64,000 nt of DNA from Eutreptiella sp. 'Long Island Sound 2002' (lineage: Eukaryota > Euglenozoa > Euglenophyceae > Eutreptiales > Eutreptiaceae): assembly GCA_964036045.1 (NCBI GenBank), contig OZ038379.1, positions 181,118,436 to 181,182,435 of the forward strand, written 5' to 3'. Each line of letters starts with the position of its first letter. Position 1 is the first letter of the stretch. Both the position numbers and the translations under genes were made by a program. Below the pieces are notes generated by a model, which saw only the letters and a program-made list of their open reading frames with translations, did not search any database and had not been told where the DNA came from. Below are positions 11,217-21,365 of this stretch, piece after piece.

Positions 11217-12650
11217 TCAGAAGGGAGAGGATTCATTTTGGCTTAAGGGCCGTTTGCTCCGTACCGACGTGATGTCGAGTGCCATCATACGCTGTTCACT
11301 CGCGTCCAACGGTCGGGAAGATGAGCCTGATGACTGAGACTGGGATTGGGAGAGCAAGGCCTGCATATATGAAAGCTGATTGGCATTTAGTTGTCCCTGC
11401 TGATAAATCGGCGGGACTGCCATGCCGTTGTTCAAGATATTGGGGAGGACGGGGGGTACAGAGACATGCTGGTTAGGTACTTGATGTGTGGGGAGGAGGG
11501 AGCTTTGGGGTGCGCTCTGTGGCGCCGCCCCTGCCTGGACTTGCGGGGGTGGTGCGTTGGGCTTCTTTTGCCGTGCCTGCCAATCGGCTCTGGCCTTTTC
11601 CCATTCCCCTTTGGACCTGGCTGTCGCAATTTGTTTCGTGCCGTCCTCCTGTTGGAGCGTGAGGACCATGCCTTTCAGTTTGCTGATTCCTGGCGCTTTC
11701 ACCAGCCAATTGGGCTTTCGCAGATTCCCCATATTCCAGCGCAGTTTTTCCAGAGTGATGGCTGCGTTGTCTGTGGGGATCTGGTTTTTGCGCATAGCCT
11801 CTTTAACAACCTGTAGGAGCTCATCTGGTGATAGGAACTCTGGTAGGTCCACCAGCACGATGGTGTCTCCCTCCGCTGGTGCCGCACTCCACGACTTGTT
11901 GGTGCGGACACTGGAAGATGACGACGCGTCCCCATCTCTGTCCCAAAAATCATCTTTTGTTCCCTCGGTTTTGAATGAGTACCCGAGTTGCTGAAGGGTG
12001 GGTAGCGCTGAGGCAATAAAAGTTTGTGCGTCCTTTTTGTGTTTGAATGCGAGCCGTATTTTATTCGTGCCTTCGTACTGCAGGTACGGCCGATCCTGCA
12101 GCTGATCCATTATTTTCTGCACGTGAAAGTTCAAAACACTCCAGAAATGGGTCACGGACTGGTGGTTCCTGTGATTCTTCCCCAAGTACACTTCCGCCAC
12201 CACCTCAGCCCCTGTCAGTTTGCCCTGCTGGGCATGCAGTGGCATCATGGAAAAATTTTCTCTGGGGTGCCACCTCGCTTCCAGCGCTTCCACCTGCTCT
12301 CTGGATGTTGGGGTGAAAAAAATCCAGGATGTCAGTGTGGGGTGGGGTCCTGGCGCCACTGCGAATTTTCCCTCTGGTTGCTGCTGTATGTCCTTGATGA
12401 GTTCCGCCGACTCCTTGTTATTGGTAGAGACGGCCATTCTGTTGCCAATGGATTGCAGACTCAGGACAGTCTCCAGCGGATCCTGTCCCGGGGGCAGCAC
12501 ATTCACAAGCGCCTTGCGTGGCGCGCATGCGAAGGGGTTGGTCCTGGTAGCGTGCCTGGACTCGATGATCCACGTGTGTAGCTGCCCTCCTCCTACGACT
12601 CCCATGGGCCGGGATACTTTTTCTATGGAGTCCATGGCAAACGGGAAGCG
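11217..12650 (-). pseudogene. LINE ORF1-type protein
   Basis: A 472-residue frame from the ATG at 12635 that lies immediately before the endonuclease frame. It shares that reading frame and is separated from it by a single TGA at 11217-11219. No standard domain is certain. The middle part (HWSVLNFHVQK and TNKIRLAFKHKKDAQTF regions) could be an RNA-binding fold, and the C-terminus is Gln/Ser/Pro-rich. Its place before EN-RT argues for the nucleic-acid-binding ORF1 protein. The frame continues upstream of the ATG to a TAG at about 12649, so the real start lies further up. Confidence 0.6.
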
Positions 12651-13486
12651 CCCCTACAGGGCATCCGCTCCTTCGAATAGTCGCGACTCGTTTGGCGTGA
12701 AGATGACGATTTTCATGTTCACTTGTGCGTACTGCGCCAGGAGCTTCTTCGTCATCTCTCTGGTCTCATCCAGCGCTGTGTAACTGACGGCCAGGAGAAA
12801 AGACGCCCCCATGCGGCGAGGGCCAGATCACTTGCTTCATTTCCTTCTCCTTTTCGTCCAGGATGGTAGGCATTGACATGTACGGAACCGAGATGTCTTT
12901 GGGAGCAAAATATTTCCGGTTGCACAACACAGCAGAGAGCTCTGGGCTTGCTGCCCCGCAAACAATTGCCAGCTGCGTCGGGTCTGTCGCTACGAGAACC
13001 ACTGATTCCTCCTCCGGGATTTGGTGTTTGTGTAGGAAGTCCTGGCGCACTTTCATCGCTGCAGCAGCCTCCGTCTGTATTTCATCTGGCATCGTTCCGT
13101 GTGGTCGCAGAGCCGGGTCGCACAGCACACTTGGGCGGCTCGTATTCCTTGACTCCTCGAAGCACCCTGTCCGGCCGCTCGTCTATACCGGTGAAATCCA
13201 GTCGGTGTGACCAAAGTGTTCCCTTTTCAGCACGTCACTGGCAGCCCACGAAGCGCAGGTCTTCTAGGTCGATGTAGATTGGCGCTGGCGTCAATAACCT
13301 TTGCAGAACAGAGAAAATCCAATCCTGCAGCTCCGCAGGATGGACGTATTCGAATGCGATCACCACCGGCCGCAGTGAGTTGTACAACACGTGGCAGTGG
13401 TTGGGTGCCCTCGATGTCAGATCAGTGCTCTGGGGCATGTTCCCCGGGGAGCCCATGGCGTACAGACATCGAAAAAAAATAGACAC
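12651..13486 (-). pseudogene. Broken N-terminal part of LINE ORF1 (probable)
   Basis: Three open pieces in different frames look protein-like and join in order: 13235-13486 (VIAFEYVHPAELQDWIF), 12766-13128 (SVVLVATDPTQLAIVCG) and about 12651-12830 (FLLAVSYTALDETREM, VNMKIVIFTPNESRLF). The last runs into ORF1 through a TAG. The shift near 12.82 kb lies in a G run. Assignment to the LINE is by position and continuity only; it could be a separate gene fragment. Confidence 0.4.
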
Positions 13487-13490
13487 TCAG

Positions 13491-14009
13491 AAAGTGGTCT
13501 CCCGGGGGGGGGGGGGGGGGATTGCAAGGGTATCTCAAGGCAAACTGTGGTACCCTCCACTGACGCAAGCAAAGAGAACACGTGTGAAGCGACTTTCGCG
13601 TTGATGCGGTGCCAATGTGTTTCATCCAACACAAATGTTATTGAGGATCCAAAGGAACGGTAAAGAACTTCTGGGTACGAGAATAACACACTTTGAATTG
13701 TTGCACATGCTCGGTTTGCATGACAGTCACGGGGTGTGTTGCACTGGCCGAGGAGGAGGAGGCAATGGCGCGCGGGGCTGGTTTGGCAGCCGCTTTAGCG
13801 CCCGCTTGCACAGCCAAACCAGTCCGTTTGGCGGCTGGCTTTCCTCTTGGCTGGGGGGCACCCTTTCCTCTTGCCTTGGGGGCAGCCACCGACTTCCTCG
13901 GAGGCACCAAATCCTCAGGGATCCAGGGCAACACAAACCAGCACAATACATGTTAACTAGAAAAACATGGAAGTGACGGTCTCCCGGGGGGGGGGGGGGA
14001 TTGCAAGGG
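13491..14009. repeat. Segment bounded by duplicated G-tract motif
   Basis: The motif AAGTG..GGTCTCCC plus a long G run plus ATTGCAAGG occurs at 13491-13530 (17 G at 13504-13520) and again at 13971-14009 (14 G at 13986-13999), 480 bp apart in the same orientation. Between them a minus-strand frame (13638-13946) has a Lys/Ala/Pro-rich segment, and another frame contains VLDETHWHRI; neither is recognised. The related motif near 5034-5093 suggests an element end. Confidence 0.45.
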
Positions 14010-14389
14010 GGGGGACTTTGCAAGGGGGGGGGGGTAATTTACTGTTGGGCGCTGTGCCGAAGCGCCCCCTCAGGACCTTGTTGCTACAACTGTGGTCCGA
14101 GCTCCGAGGGCTGCCATGCTGCGATGTTCAGGGTTGGGGGGGGGATAAAGGTTAACTGTGGGCAAGGGTAGGGGCAAGTGGCCCTAGGCCCCTGTTGGCC
14201 TGTTTCTGGGGAATCTCCCCCTCACTGCTACACCCCTCACAGCCCGTCGGTGTACCTCCGGGATCCCCTGTATCATCAGTGGAGCGCACCGACCTTCCGA
14301 GGCGTGAGGACTGCTGGTTCCGGCTGCGAGCGGTGGCGGGTGCAGTGACTCTCCCCCAATTTCCCATTCCCCTTGCAGCCTCCTTCGGC
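14010..14389. other. No gene seen
   Basis: Short G runs, then unique-looking sequence leading into the 3' end of the LRR block. No domain in any frame. Confidence 0.4.
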
Positions 14390-14914
14390 CTATACCGCCC
14401 TGTGGAGTGCAGGGGCATTCTTTAGCCCGGCAAGGGCTTCAGCACCACTGTCACCCACATTGTTGTGTGCAAGATTCAGGGTCAAAGGGTGTAGTGCAGG
14501 GGCATTCTTTAGCTCCACAAGGGCTTGCGTAACACTGTCACCCACATTGCTGTTCCAAACATCCAAGGTCAGAGTGTGCAATGTAGCGGCATTCTACAGC
14601 CCTGCAAGGGCTTCCGCACCACTGTCACTCACATTGTTGTGTGCAAGATTCAAGGTCAGAGTGCAGTGCAGCGGCATTCTTCAGCCGTGCAGAGGCTTCC
14701 GCACCACTAGCTCCCAAATCATTGCCAATGACATTCAAGGACAGAGTGTGTAGTGCAGGGGCATTCTTTAGCCCTGCAAGGGCTTCAGCACCACTATCAC
14801 CGACATTGTTGTGTGCAAGATTCCAATTCAGGGTGTGCAGTGCAGCCGCATTCTTCAGCTCCGCAAGGGCTTGCGCAATACCGTCACGTACATTGCTGCT
14901 CCAAACATTCAAGG
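14390..14914 (-). pseudogene. Broken tail of the LRR repeat array
   Basis: About six more 29-aa LRR units continue the array at 14915-16363 but in shifted frames. Units at about 14690-14930 and 14390-14580 keep the LNL.HNNVGDSGAEALAGLKNA pattern (for example LNVWSSNVRDG, LDVWNSNVGDS). Shifts lie near 14.94-15.00 kb, where a short CACTCTCACTGCACACTCT stutter is seen, and near 14.63-14.67 kb. Either the gene once had about 20 repeats and now stops early, or the tail is no longer translated. Confidence 0.65.
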
Positions 14915-16363
14915 TCAGAGTGTGCAGTGAGAGTGTGCAGTGCAACGGCATTCTATAGTCCCGCAACGGCTTCTGCACCACAGCCCTGCAACGGCTTTTG
15001 CAACACTGTCACCCACATTGTTGTGCCCAAGATTCAAGGTCAGAGTATGCAGTGCAGGGGCATTCTTCAGCCCTGCAAGGGCTTGCGCACCACTGTCACC
15101 CACATCGTTGGACTCAAGGTTCAAATTCAAGGTGTGCAGTGCAGGGGCATTCTTTAGCCCCGCAAGGGCTTCAGCACCACTGTCACCCACATTGTTGTGT
15201 GAAAGATTTAAGGTCAGAGTGTGCAGTGCAATGGCATTCTTCAGCCCCGCAAGGGCTTGCACACCACTGTCACCCACGTTGTTGCCCTCAAGGTCCAAAT
15301 TCAGAGTGTGCAGTGCAGCGGCATTCTTCAGCCCTGCAAGGGCTTCTGCACCACTGTCACCCACGTTGTTGTCCTTAAGATTCAAAGTCAGAGTATGCAG
15401 TGCCGCGGCATTCTTGAGCTCCGCAAGGGCTTGCCCACCATTGTCACCCACATTGCTGGTCCAAAGATCCAAGGTCAGAGTGTGCAGTGCAGTGGCATTT
15501 TTCAGCCCTGGGAGGGCTTCCGCACCACTGTCACCCACATTGTTGTGTGAAAGATTTAAGGTCAGAGTGTGCAATGCAATGGCATTCTTTAGCCCTGCAA
15601 GGGCTTGCGCACCACTGTCACCCACAATGTTGCCCTCAAGATTCAAAGTCAGAGTGTGCATTCCAGCGGCATTCTTCAGCTCCGCAAGGGCTTGTGCACC
15701 ACTGTCATCCACATTGTTGTGCCAAAGATTCAAGGTTAGAGTGTGCAGTGCAGCGGCATTCTTCAGCCCTGAAAGGGCTTCCGCACCACTGTCACCCACA
15801 TTGTTGTATGCAAGATTCAAGGTCAGAGTGTGCAGTGCAGGGGCATTCTTCAGCCCCGCAAGGGCTTGCGCACCACTGTCACCCACATTGTTGCCCTCAA
15901 GATCCAAAGTCAAAGTGTGCAGTGCAGTGGCATTCTTCAGCCCTGCAAGGGCTTCCGCACCACTGTCACCCACATTGTTGTGTGCAAGATTCAAGGTAAG
16001 AGTGTGCAGTGCAGCGGCATTCTTCAGACTTGCAAGGGCTTCCGCACCACTGTCACCCACACCATTGGCAACGAGATTCAGGGTGAGAGTGTGCAATACA
16101 CCAGCATCCTTCAGCCCCGCAAGAGCTTCCGCACCACTGTTTCCCACCTTGTTGTCTCTGAAAGTTAGAGCTGCAGTGCGTACTGCTTGCACGCGTAAAC
16201 CCTTCATCATCGGCATGAAATCCCTCTCCTTTGGTATACAGTAATGTAAATGTCGCTGTTGCAACAAATTCCACAGTCGAGTACTCACATGGCTGCATAG
16301 TGCCGTCCCTGAGAAGTCACAGATGCAACACAACACATCGTTAGGCAACTCAAGTAAGGTCAT
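14915..16363 (-). CDS. F-box-like / leucine-rich repeat protein
   Basis: From the ATG at 16361-16363 the protein begins MTLLELPNDVLCC and continues through HVSTRLWNLL, an F-box-like segment (about residues 4-35) expected to bind Skp1 in an SCF ubiquitin ligase. About 14 LRR units of exactly 29 residues (87 bp) follow, of the RNI/NLRC3-like type, consensus ALHTLTLNLxHNNVGDSGAE then ALAGLKNA. They would form the substrate-binding solenoid. Upstream of the ATG the DNA reads TTTTGTGTTTCCAG/GC, a strong splice acceptor, so a 5' exon may exist and the in-frame ATG at 16402 lies in the presumed intron. The frame loses the repeat pattern after the last unit and stops at 14915, see 14390-14914. Substrate unknown. 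Confidence 0.65.
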   Translation of the reverse strand: MTLLELPNDVLCCICDFSGTALCSHVSTRLWNLLQQRHLHYCIPKERDFMPMMKGLRVQAVRTAALTFRDNKVGNSGAEALAGLKDAGVLHTLTLNLVANGVGDSGAEALASLKNAAALHTLTLNLAHNNVGDSGAEALAGLKNATALHTLTLDLEGNNVGDSGAQALAGLKNAPALHTLTLNLAYNNVGDSGAEALSGLKNAAALHTLTLNLWHNNVDDSGAQALAELKNAAGMHTLTLNLEGNIVGDSGAQALAGLKNAIALHTLTLNLSHNNVGDSGAEALPGLKNATALHTLTLDLWTSNVGDNGGQALAELKNAAALHTLTLNLKDNNVGDSGAEALAGLKNAAALHTLNLDLEGNNVGDSGVQALAGLKNAIALHTLTLNLSHNNVGDSGAEALAGLKNAPALHTLNLNLESNDVGDSGAQALAGLKNAPALHTLTLNLGHNNVGDSVAKAVAGLWCRSRCGTIECRCTAHSHCTL

Positions 16364-16402
16364 CTCGTACAAAAAAGAAGTAGCCTGGAAACACAAAATC
16401 AA

Positions 16403-17664
16403 TGCAAATCAAACATCAATGTTTGCATCACCCTCCCCTACAACGCCATGGCACCAGCAATCCGTCCTTCCAAAGCCAAATGCAACATGGTTGCATGATT
16501 AGGAGGAGAACCTAACGGCTATTTGGCAAGTTCTATGGGAAAGGTGTTGCGTTGTCATGTGGATTGGTTCTCTCATACCGCGACCTTTGCAGATGTGCTC
16601 ATTTGGGATTTCGAAGGCCACAGCAGTTCCAGGGCCATTTCAAAGATTATGAAGTGGGCGCCAATTGTATTTTGCTCTTGATTGTGCTATGTTTGTGGTG
16701 AGAAGGGGTGTTTAGACACCTATGGCCAAAGTGTTTGCTCTCCTTACGCGCCATTTGGGAAGGGGGTAAAAATCAAGACATTCCAGGCGCACTCGCCGCA
16801 AAGTAGCATGCGGTGCGCACATACAGTATTTACGGCCCCAATGTAGCAGGAACTTGCGTATTGCTATCTCCACCTCGAAGTTTCCAGCAGAGCGCCCTGC
16901 GGTGCTGCACCAGGGGGAAAGAGCTCAGGGTCTACAAAAGGCCCGACCGAAAACACCAGGGTAGTACAAACTGGGGGCCAAACCCCCTCCACAAATCAGC
17001 GGCCGACTTTAGCCGATGTTGCCAATTTGTTCCGCTGATTTGTTGGGAATATGGATCATGGTGATTCATTTTGCCAACTTGTTTCGGTTTCTAGGGCAAC
17101 TGAAAATAAAAATAGTCATTTAATTGGGGTCATTGGAGAGTTCATGTTTTTTTTTTCAAACTGCCCGGTGCCATCGACAATTGTTTGAGATTGCGCAAGA
17201 TTGTGCCAGCTCTTCAGAGCCATAGTTGAAGACAGCACATTACCGTTCCATGTCACCTACCCGCCATCCTCTCAGAGAGGGGGCATAAAAATTATGGTTG
17301 GAGAATTGGTGTTTTTTTGTGTTCTTTGTCAAGTTCAAGGTGGCTGTGTGCTCTTGGCATACCCCAAAGTGCACCCTGTACCTACGCTATAAGAGGGTGG
17401 ATCCCGCCAATCCGGCGCCACCACCCTAGAGTTGAAGCCGGCATACAATTTGACCTATCTTAGCTCCCAACTCTGCATGGTATACCCAAAAGTGCACCTA
17501 GTTTGGTTTTGTTTAGCCTCACAAATGGGCTTAATGCAAAGGCAAATCATTCCTTGACTGCACAGGGACCGCTGCAGCAATGACAATGCAAAATTTGGAA
17601 CTTCGGCAACTCATAACTCTTCCCCCAGCAACGTCCAACAAGAGACAGTATTTACCAGGGGGGG
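16403..17664. other. Gene-free stretch between LRR gene and MULE
   Basis: AT-richer, unique-looking DNA without convincing ORFs. It may hold the promoter and first exon of the F-box/LRR gene (minus strand), but no specific signal can be pointed to beyond the acceptor at about 16393. Confidence 0.4.
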
Positions 17665-17673
17665 TGTTGTCGC
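17665..17673. repeat. Target-site duplication, left (MULE 1)
   Basis: TGTTGTCGC, repeated exactly at 29934-29942. Nine bp is the usual target duplication of Mutator-like elements. Confidence 0.85.
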
Positions 17674-17850
17674 GGGCATTTGGTGAAACCTAGTATGCAC
17701 GTAGCAAAACCTAGTAAAATGTAGCAAAACCTAGTAAAATGTAGCAAAACCTAGTAAAATTTTTCTTAAAAAATCCTTTTAAATTTTTTTTTACTCGGGA
17801 AAAAAAGCAATTTTTTTTTCAAATTTTCCTTACTAGGTTACTAGGCAATG
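17674..17850. repeat. MULE 1 left terminal block
   Basis: Terminal sequence, then three direct copies of GTAGCAAAACCTAGTAAAAT, then A/T runs ending in the inverted form TTACTAGGTTACTAGG. These subterminal words are likely transposase-binding sites. Confidence 0.8.
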
Positions 17851-17887
17851 ACAAATTTGGACTTACATCTGAACAAAAAACAGAAAG

Positions 17888-17998
17888 TTTATGGTGGGGG
17901 TCAACGGTAGATGGTATTTGTGTTTAAGGGCATGGTGCCCCCTGGGTCTATTCCAGGCCACTTGTGTAAGTGGCGCCCCGCCCCGGCCAAACCGTGTA
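17888..17998 (+). repeat. tRNA-like A/B-box module in MULE 1
   Basis: A GGTAGATGGTA segment (A-box-like) and a GGTCTATTCCAGG segment (degenerate B box) lie about 40 bp apart. Related modules occur at 58722-58815 in MULE 2 and 35994-36055. No full cloverleaf. Confidence 0.35.
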
Positions 17999-18040
17999 TT
18001 GCAAGGTCAGCAGAAACAAAATGAGGCCTCAAGAAAAGAA

Positions 18041-18086
18041 GGAGCTTTTATATCATATATATATATACATATATTATACATATATG
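18041..18086. repeat. AT dinucleotide microsatellite
   Basis: AT/TA-rich run between the tRNA-like module and the gene. MULE 2 has a (AT)n run in the same place (58811-58828). Confidence 0.8.
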
Positions 18087-18105
18087 AGGTGCACACACGT
18101 GTGCT

Positions 18106-18690
18106 TTATCTGAAGTTGCAAAACACGCGCTTGTAGATGAGGTCCGCCTTCTTATCGTTGTATGTGGGTTGTGCAGAGGGAGGGTTGTGCTCGCACATGT
18201 TGCGAAGCACGCCCGTGGTCTTTGTATCCAACTCTTTGATTAGATTTTTGTCATACTCCAATTTCCCAGAGGCATCTTTGGGGTAATGCTCTGGAACAAA
18301 AAATTCTTGACCATGGATCACCACCTTTGGACGGACCTCATCTACAAAAGGCGGCTTGTCAACAACAAGCCGGTCACCCAAGGCGAATGCCAACACAATG
18401 CATGCCAGTGTGGCAGTAAATTGCACTCTCCTATTGCGCAATGCCACACATATCTCCGAGGGACAGAAACCGGTAGCATGCAAGGCACATTGATAAACTC
18501 CACATTCAGGGCACGTGATGTGGGCTGTATCGTCTCAAAAAAAAAAAAGCACGACGAACAACTGGGTGAACAATAGGGCGTAGCATACATCCGTGCCAAG
18601 GCCCAACCGTGTGTGGTCCCAATAGGGGGGGCATGCGGAGAATCGCGATAGTGCAAAGCTGCCTGTGCAATCTCACACAACAACACAATT
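18106..18690 (-). pseudogene. C-terminal Cys-rich domain of MULE 1 protein
   Basis: Two overlapping frames (18342-18686 and 18106-18483) together match the C-terminal frame of MULE 2 (58977-59597). Shared landmarks are C-EIAQA-LHYRDS / REMAQATLYYSGS, a SEICVALR / SEICVGLR motif, and the final KADLIYKRVFCNFR / KADLIFKRVFCNYL. In MULE 2 a Cys/His cluster (C-x2-C, C-x2-C, C-x3-H-x5-C) precedes SEIC. Here it is damaged at a T-rich run near 18540. It probably binds zinc; no function is known. Confidence 0.6.
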
Positions 18691-19275
18691 TGTCTTGTGG
18701 AAGTTGGATGCTACCGTTGACAACACGCCTAGACAAAAGGCAATGTAGCATGAGAAGGCAGGCAGGATGGCAGCTCACACCGTCGTCCTGATGTAGGAAG
18801 GTAGAGTAGAGGGGGGCTATAGGAAAAGCTACACTGCCAAATTCACCCAAAAACGTGTCCCACCTCTTCTGCGGCCTTGCCTCAATGCCTTCTCGTTCGG
18901 CAATGAGGTTCACTATTGCCAACTCCTCGGTGTTTGCACCCACTATGTACGGCTTGTTACATAGCGGATCGAACACGAGGCACAAGAAAGTGCGTGTTGG
19001 GGAAACCAACAACAAGCGCAGCACCCAATGTTGATTGCGCAAATTATATATCTGCGCCGCAAGCAAGGGAGGCGCATGGATCGATCATATCAATGGACGC
19101 TGCTTTCAAAGTACGCAGCGCCCATGACTCAGCCAACACCAACCTACGACCCAACGGCAAAGATGACCCATTCCACACTGAGTCACACACAAACCACGCC
19201 AAACCCATAACATCCCAGTCCGCACTCAAAGCTGTCAGAGCAAGCCACCAGTAATACACAACAATCTCGGCAGTA
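18691..19275 (-). pseudogene. Ulp1-like (C48) cysteine protease domain of MULE 1
   Basis: The frame from 19066 shows the landmarks of a SUMO-protease fold. His is in NQHWVL (residue 13 of the frame), Asp in VFDPL (residue 33), and Gln-x5-Cys in HQDDGVSC (Gln 93, Cys 99), matching the catalytic H-D-Q-C order and spacing of Ulp1. The preceding part (VVYYWWLALTAL) lies in another frame (19044-19592), so a frameshift splits the domain near 19.05 kb. Ulp1-like domains are known passengers of some plant MULEs. This region is absent from MULE 2. The domain call is mine from motifs. Confidence 0.6.
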
Positions 19276-20410
19276 TATGTGACGTAGGGGGTAGTTTTAG
19301 CATGGGATTGCGTGGGATGCAAGATCTTCCCAACCTCAACCTCCTTCTCCCACTTTTGCAAGACCCAGCGCGACTCGTCTCTGTCTTTAAATTTGCGAGC
19401 AACGCACTCCTCACCTTCTAAACACCACATGCACCCCTCGCAATAGACGCACCATAAGAAAACTTTCCAATGGCACTGCCCACAAGTGAACGGAGGGCGG
19501 TACAGGTGCATGGAATGCCACCGCTTGCTTCCACGGTCCAATTCCCGCTTCACAACGGGTGCAAGGGCCAGGCTCACCGTCACAGCTACCATCCTATGAG
19601 GAATTAGAATCTGAATCAGAATTAGAGTCTGACAATTCTTGGCTCCTGTTGGCGGCTTTCTTTTTTTTGGGGGCCTCCTTGTGACTTTAGAGCATGCACA
19701 TGAGGCGCTTCAACGCGGGTTACAACGGTGCGTCTCACAGGACCAAACTTAAAAGGATGGGAACCAAAAAACTTCCAGGAGTAGCGCAAAGGCACCTTGA
19801 AGCCGGGTTCCTTCACAAGAAGCCACGACAAACTGCCCTCACAAACACCTAATGTGCAATACGTGGCACATGTGCAAGCCTTAGCTGCGACACGGTGAAC
19901 CCTCAAGAAGTTGACAAATTGGGGCCATGTGACACGACCTCCGTCAGATATGGTGGCCAAGGTTTTCTTCCACTGGGCCACTTGCATGCCATCAATGGGG
20001 GGATACTCACGGACAGGCTTGCTGTTTGCACCCCGCTTTCGTGATGCAACACCTTGATGGAAGAAGATTGCATCACCATCATCGAAAAAGACTGCATCAT
20101 GAAGTATGCATTGGGCCTCTTGCCACATCCAGGGAGCACGCTGCATAGCTCTACCCCCCAGTTATTTGCGGCCTTTGGTCCATTGTTCACCCATTCGAGG
20201 CACAACCTCTTGCAAAAACTCACGCAGCCCGCGCAACTTGTGCCGGCCAAGAAGTTTCATACAAAAAGCTCTTGACTCTGCCGGTGTGCTACACGGGACA
20301 CCCGGGTCAGTGTGGCCCACATGCCGCCCTTGGCGTTTGTCGATATATTCTTTTTGGGCATGCTCCAAATAATGGGGAGTTGCCGCATAATAGTCACTTA
20401 ATGCGACCAA
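19276..20410 (-). pseudogene. Central region of MULE 1 transposase protein
   Basis: Pieces in three frames (20162-20410, 19622-20146, 19300-19592) are collinear with one intact frame in MULE 2. Shared landmarks are YYAATPHYLEHA, PGVPCSTP, HKLRGLREFL, APWMWQEAQ, DDGDAIFFHQGV and SRKRGAN. Then comes a Cys cluster CGQC-x7-WC-x-YC-x-GC-x2-C, followed by RKFKDRDESRWVLQKWEKE. The Cys cluster looks like a zinc module. Frameshifts at about 20.41, 20.15 and 19.60 kb show the gene no longer makes one protein. Confidence 0.65.
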
Positions 20411-20877
20411 CCGGCTTTGAAAACGGGTGTGCTCCAACTGAGATGCACGTCCCGGATGGCCGCGTGCACTTCTTCCCGGGTGGAACAGTCCGGGATAACC
20501 TTCTTCAAAGCCTTCAACATTGCTCTTTGTGCGTGCCAGTAACACAACAGCCACACAATTGCCACCCACACTCGCTTTGCTGCATTATACATGGCGGGGT
20601 CACCATCGCTCATGAACTTTCCCATGCTCCAAGTGAAGCCTGCATAGCGGGTGGAAATGGCACGGCTCGTGCACTCTAGAATGAACTGCAAAGCATCAGT
20701 GTTCTCCTTTTCTGCAAGACTAAAGGAAAAAAGTGCCGTGGTGTGGTTCATGGTGAGGCCCCCCAGAAGCGGAATGCGGAGGCGTTGCCATATCACCTTC
20801 CCAGTACAATCCAACCAACACCATGGCACCTGGCCTGATCGCTGGCATTCTTCAAAGATTAGTCTCGTGGTTTCCAA
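20398..20877 (-). pseudogene. MULE-type DDE transposase core (MULE 1)
   Basis: A 159-residue frame with the hallmarks of a Mutator-like catalytic core: Asp in WLDCTGK (residue 23), an AEKENTDALQFIL helix, Asp in FMSDGDPAM (residue 91), and the C-x2-H of LLCYWHAQRAM (residues 112-115) that follows the second Asp in MULE transposases. The third acidic residue should lie downstream, past the frameshift at about 20.41 kb. This core is missing from MULE 2. The frame upstream of 20877 is unclear, and an intron or truncation is possible. Confidence 0.65.
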
Positions 20878-21365
20878 GAAACGATTCGTACAAAAAACAC
20901 AGTTGAAAAAAATAGAAACGAATCAAAAGGTGCAAATACCTCGGAGGAGTCATGACAGAAACACAGCTGGGCACCCCATGTGCATAAGCAAAATGTAACA
21001 TGCAACATACAATGCAGGAAAGAAAGCCGAGCCGGAGGCGTGAAAAAACCTCCAGAAAGTCCAATGAGTGTAGCAGCCCATAATAGGGGGGCATACACTT
21101 TGATTGTCGCCCCCCCCGCATGCATTGCGCCTTAGCCTGTGTCTGTGACTCTTTACCCATGAATGATGACTAAGCTCCTTCATCAGATCAAGGGTAGAGT
21201 GTCACAAACAACCAAGCATTAAAAGTATACCGCATGCGTATTCTAAGGGTGTGATCCGTGCCCACGGGACTCATTTTCGCCGATTTCTTCGTGCCTGCCT
21301 CAGTGCCTTCCGCAGAGGTTTGCTTGGACGACACTGTTGCAAAGATGAAGGGCAAAAGGAAAAAG
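20878..21365. other. 5' part of MULE 1 gene region, not resolved
   Basis: Between the DDE frame and the satellite. Minus-strand frames have no recognisable domain. It may contain the promoter, first exon or an intron of the transposase gene. Confidence 0.35.

Larger units (their letters stand above)
6160..13490 (-). mobile_element. Decayed LINE (non-LTR retrotransposon)
   Basis: Reading leftwards on the minus strand: ORF1 region, APE endonuclease, reverse transcriptase, Cys/His motif, RNase H. From 12.65 kb down to 6.22 kb the coding frame is broken by only three isolated stops (11217, 10195, 8524) and one frameshift in a C/G run (about 10902-10915). Upstream ORF1 has another stop at about 12649 and a shift near 12.8 kb. 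The order EN-RT-RNase H fits RNase H-bearing non-LTR clades; I do not assign a clade. No poly-A tail or target duplication was found, so both ends are approximate. Confidence 0.85.

Noticed and set aside
8524-11219. Reassigned stop codons (TGA/TAG as sense) to explain the LINE
   Set aside because: The methyltransferase-fold and SCI1-like genes end at TGA exactly where their proteins should end, so TGA is a working stop here. Nonsense mutation or local readthrough is simpler.
14940-16244. Long plus-strand open frame (434 codons) opposite the LRR gene
   Set aside because: The 87-bp repeat keeps all frames periodic, so an antisense frame without stops stays open through every unit. The product is a monotonous Cys/Ser/Pro repeat with no domain, while the minus strand has a clear F-box/LRR pattern.
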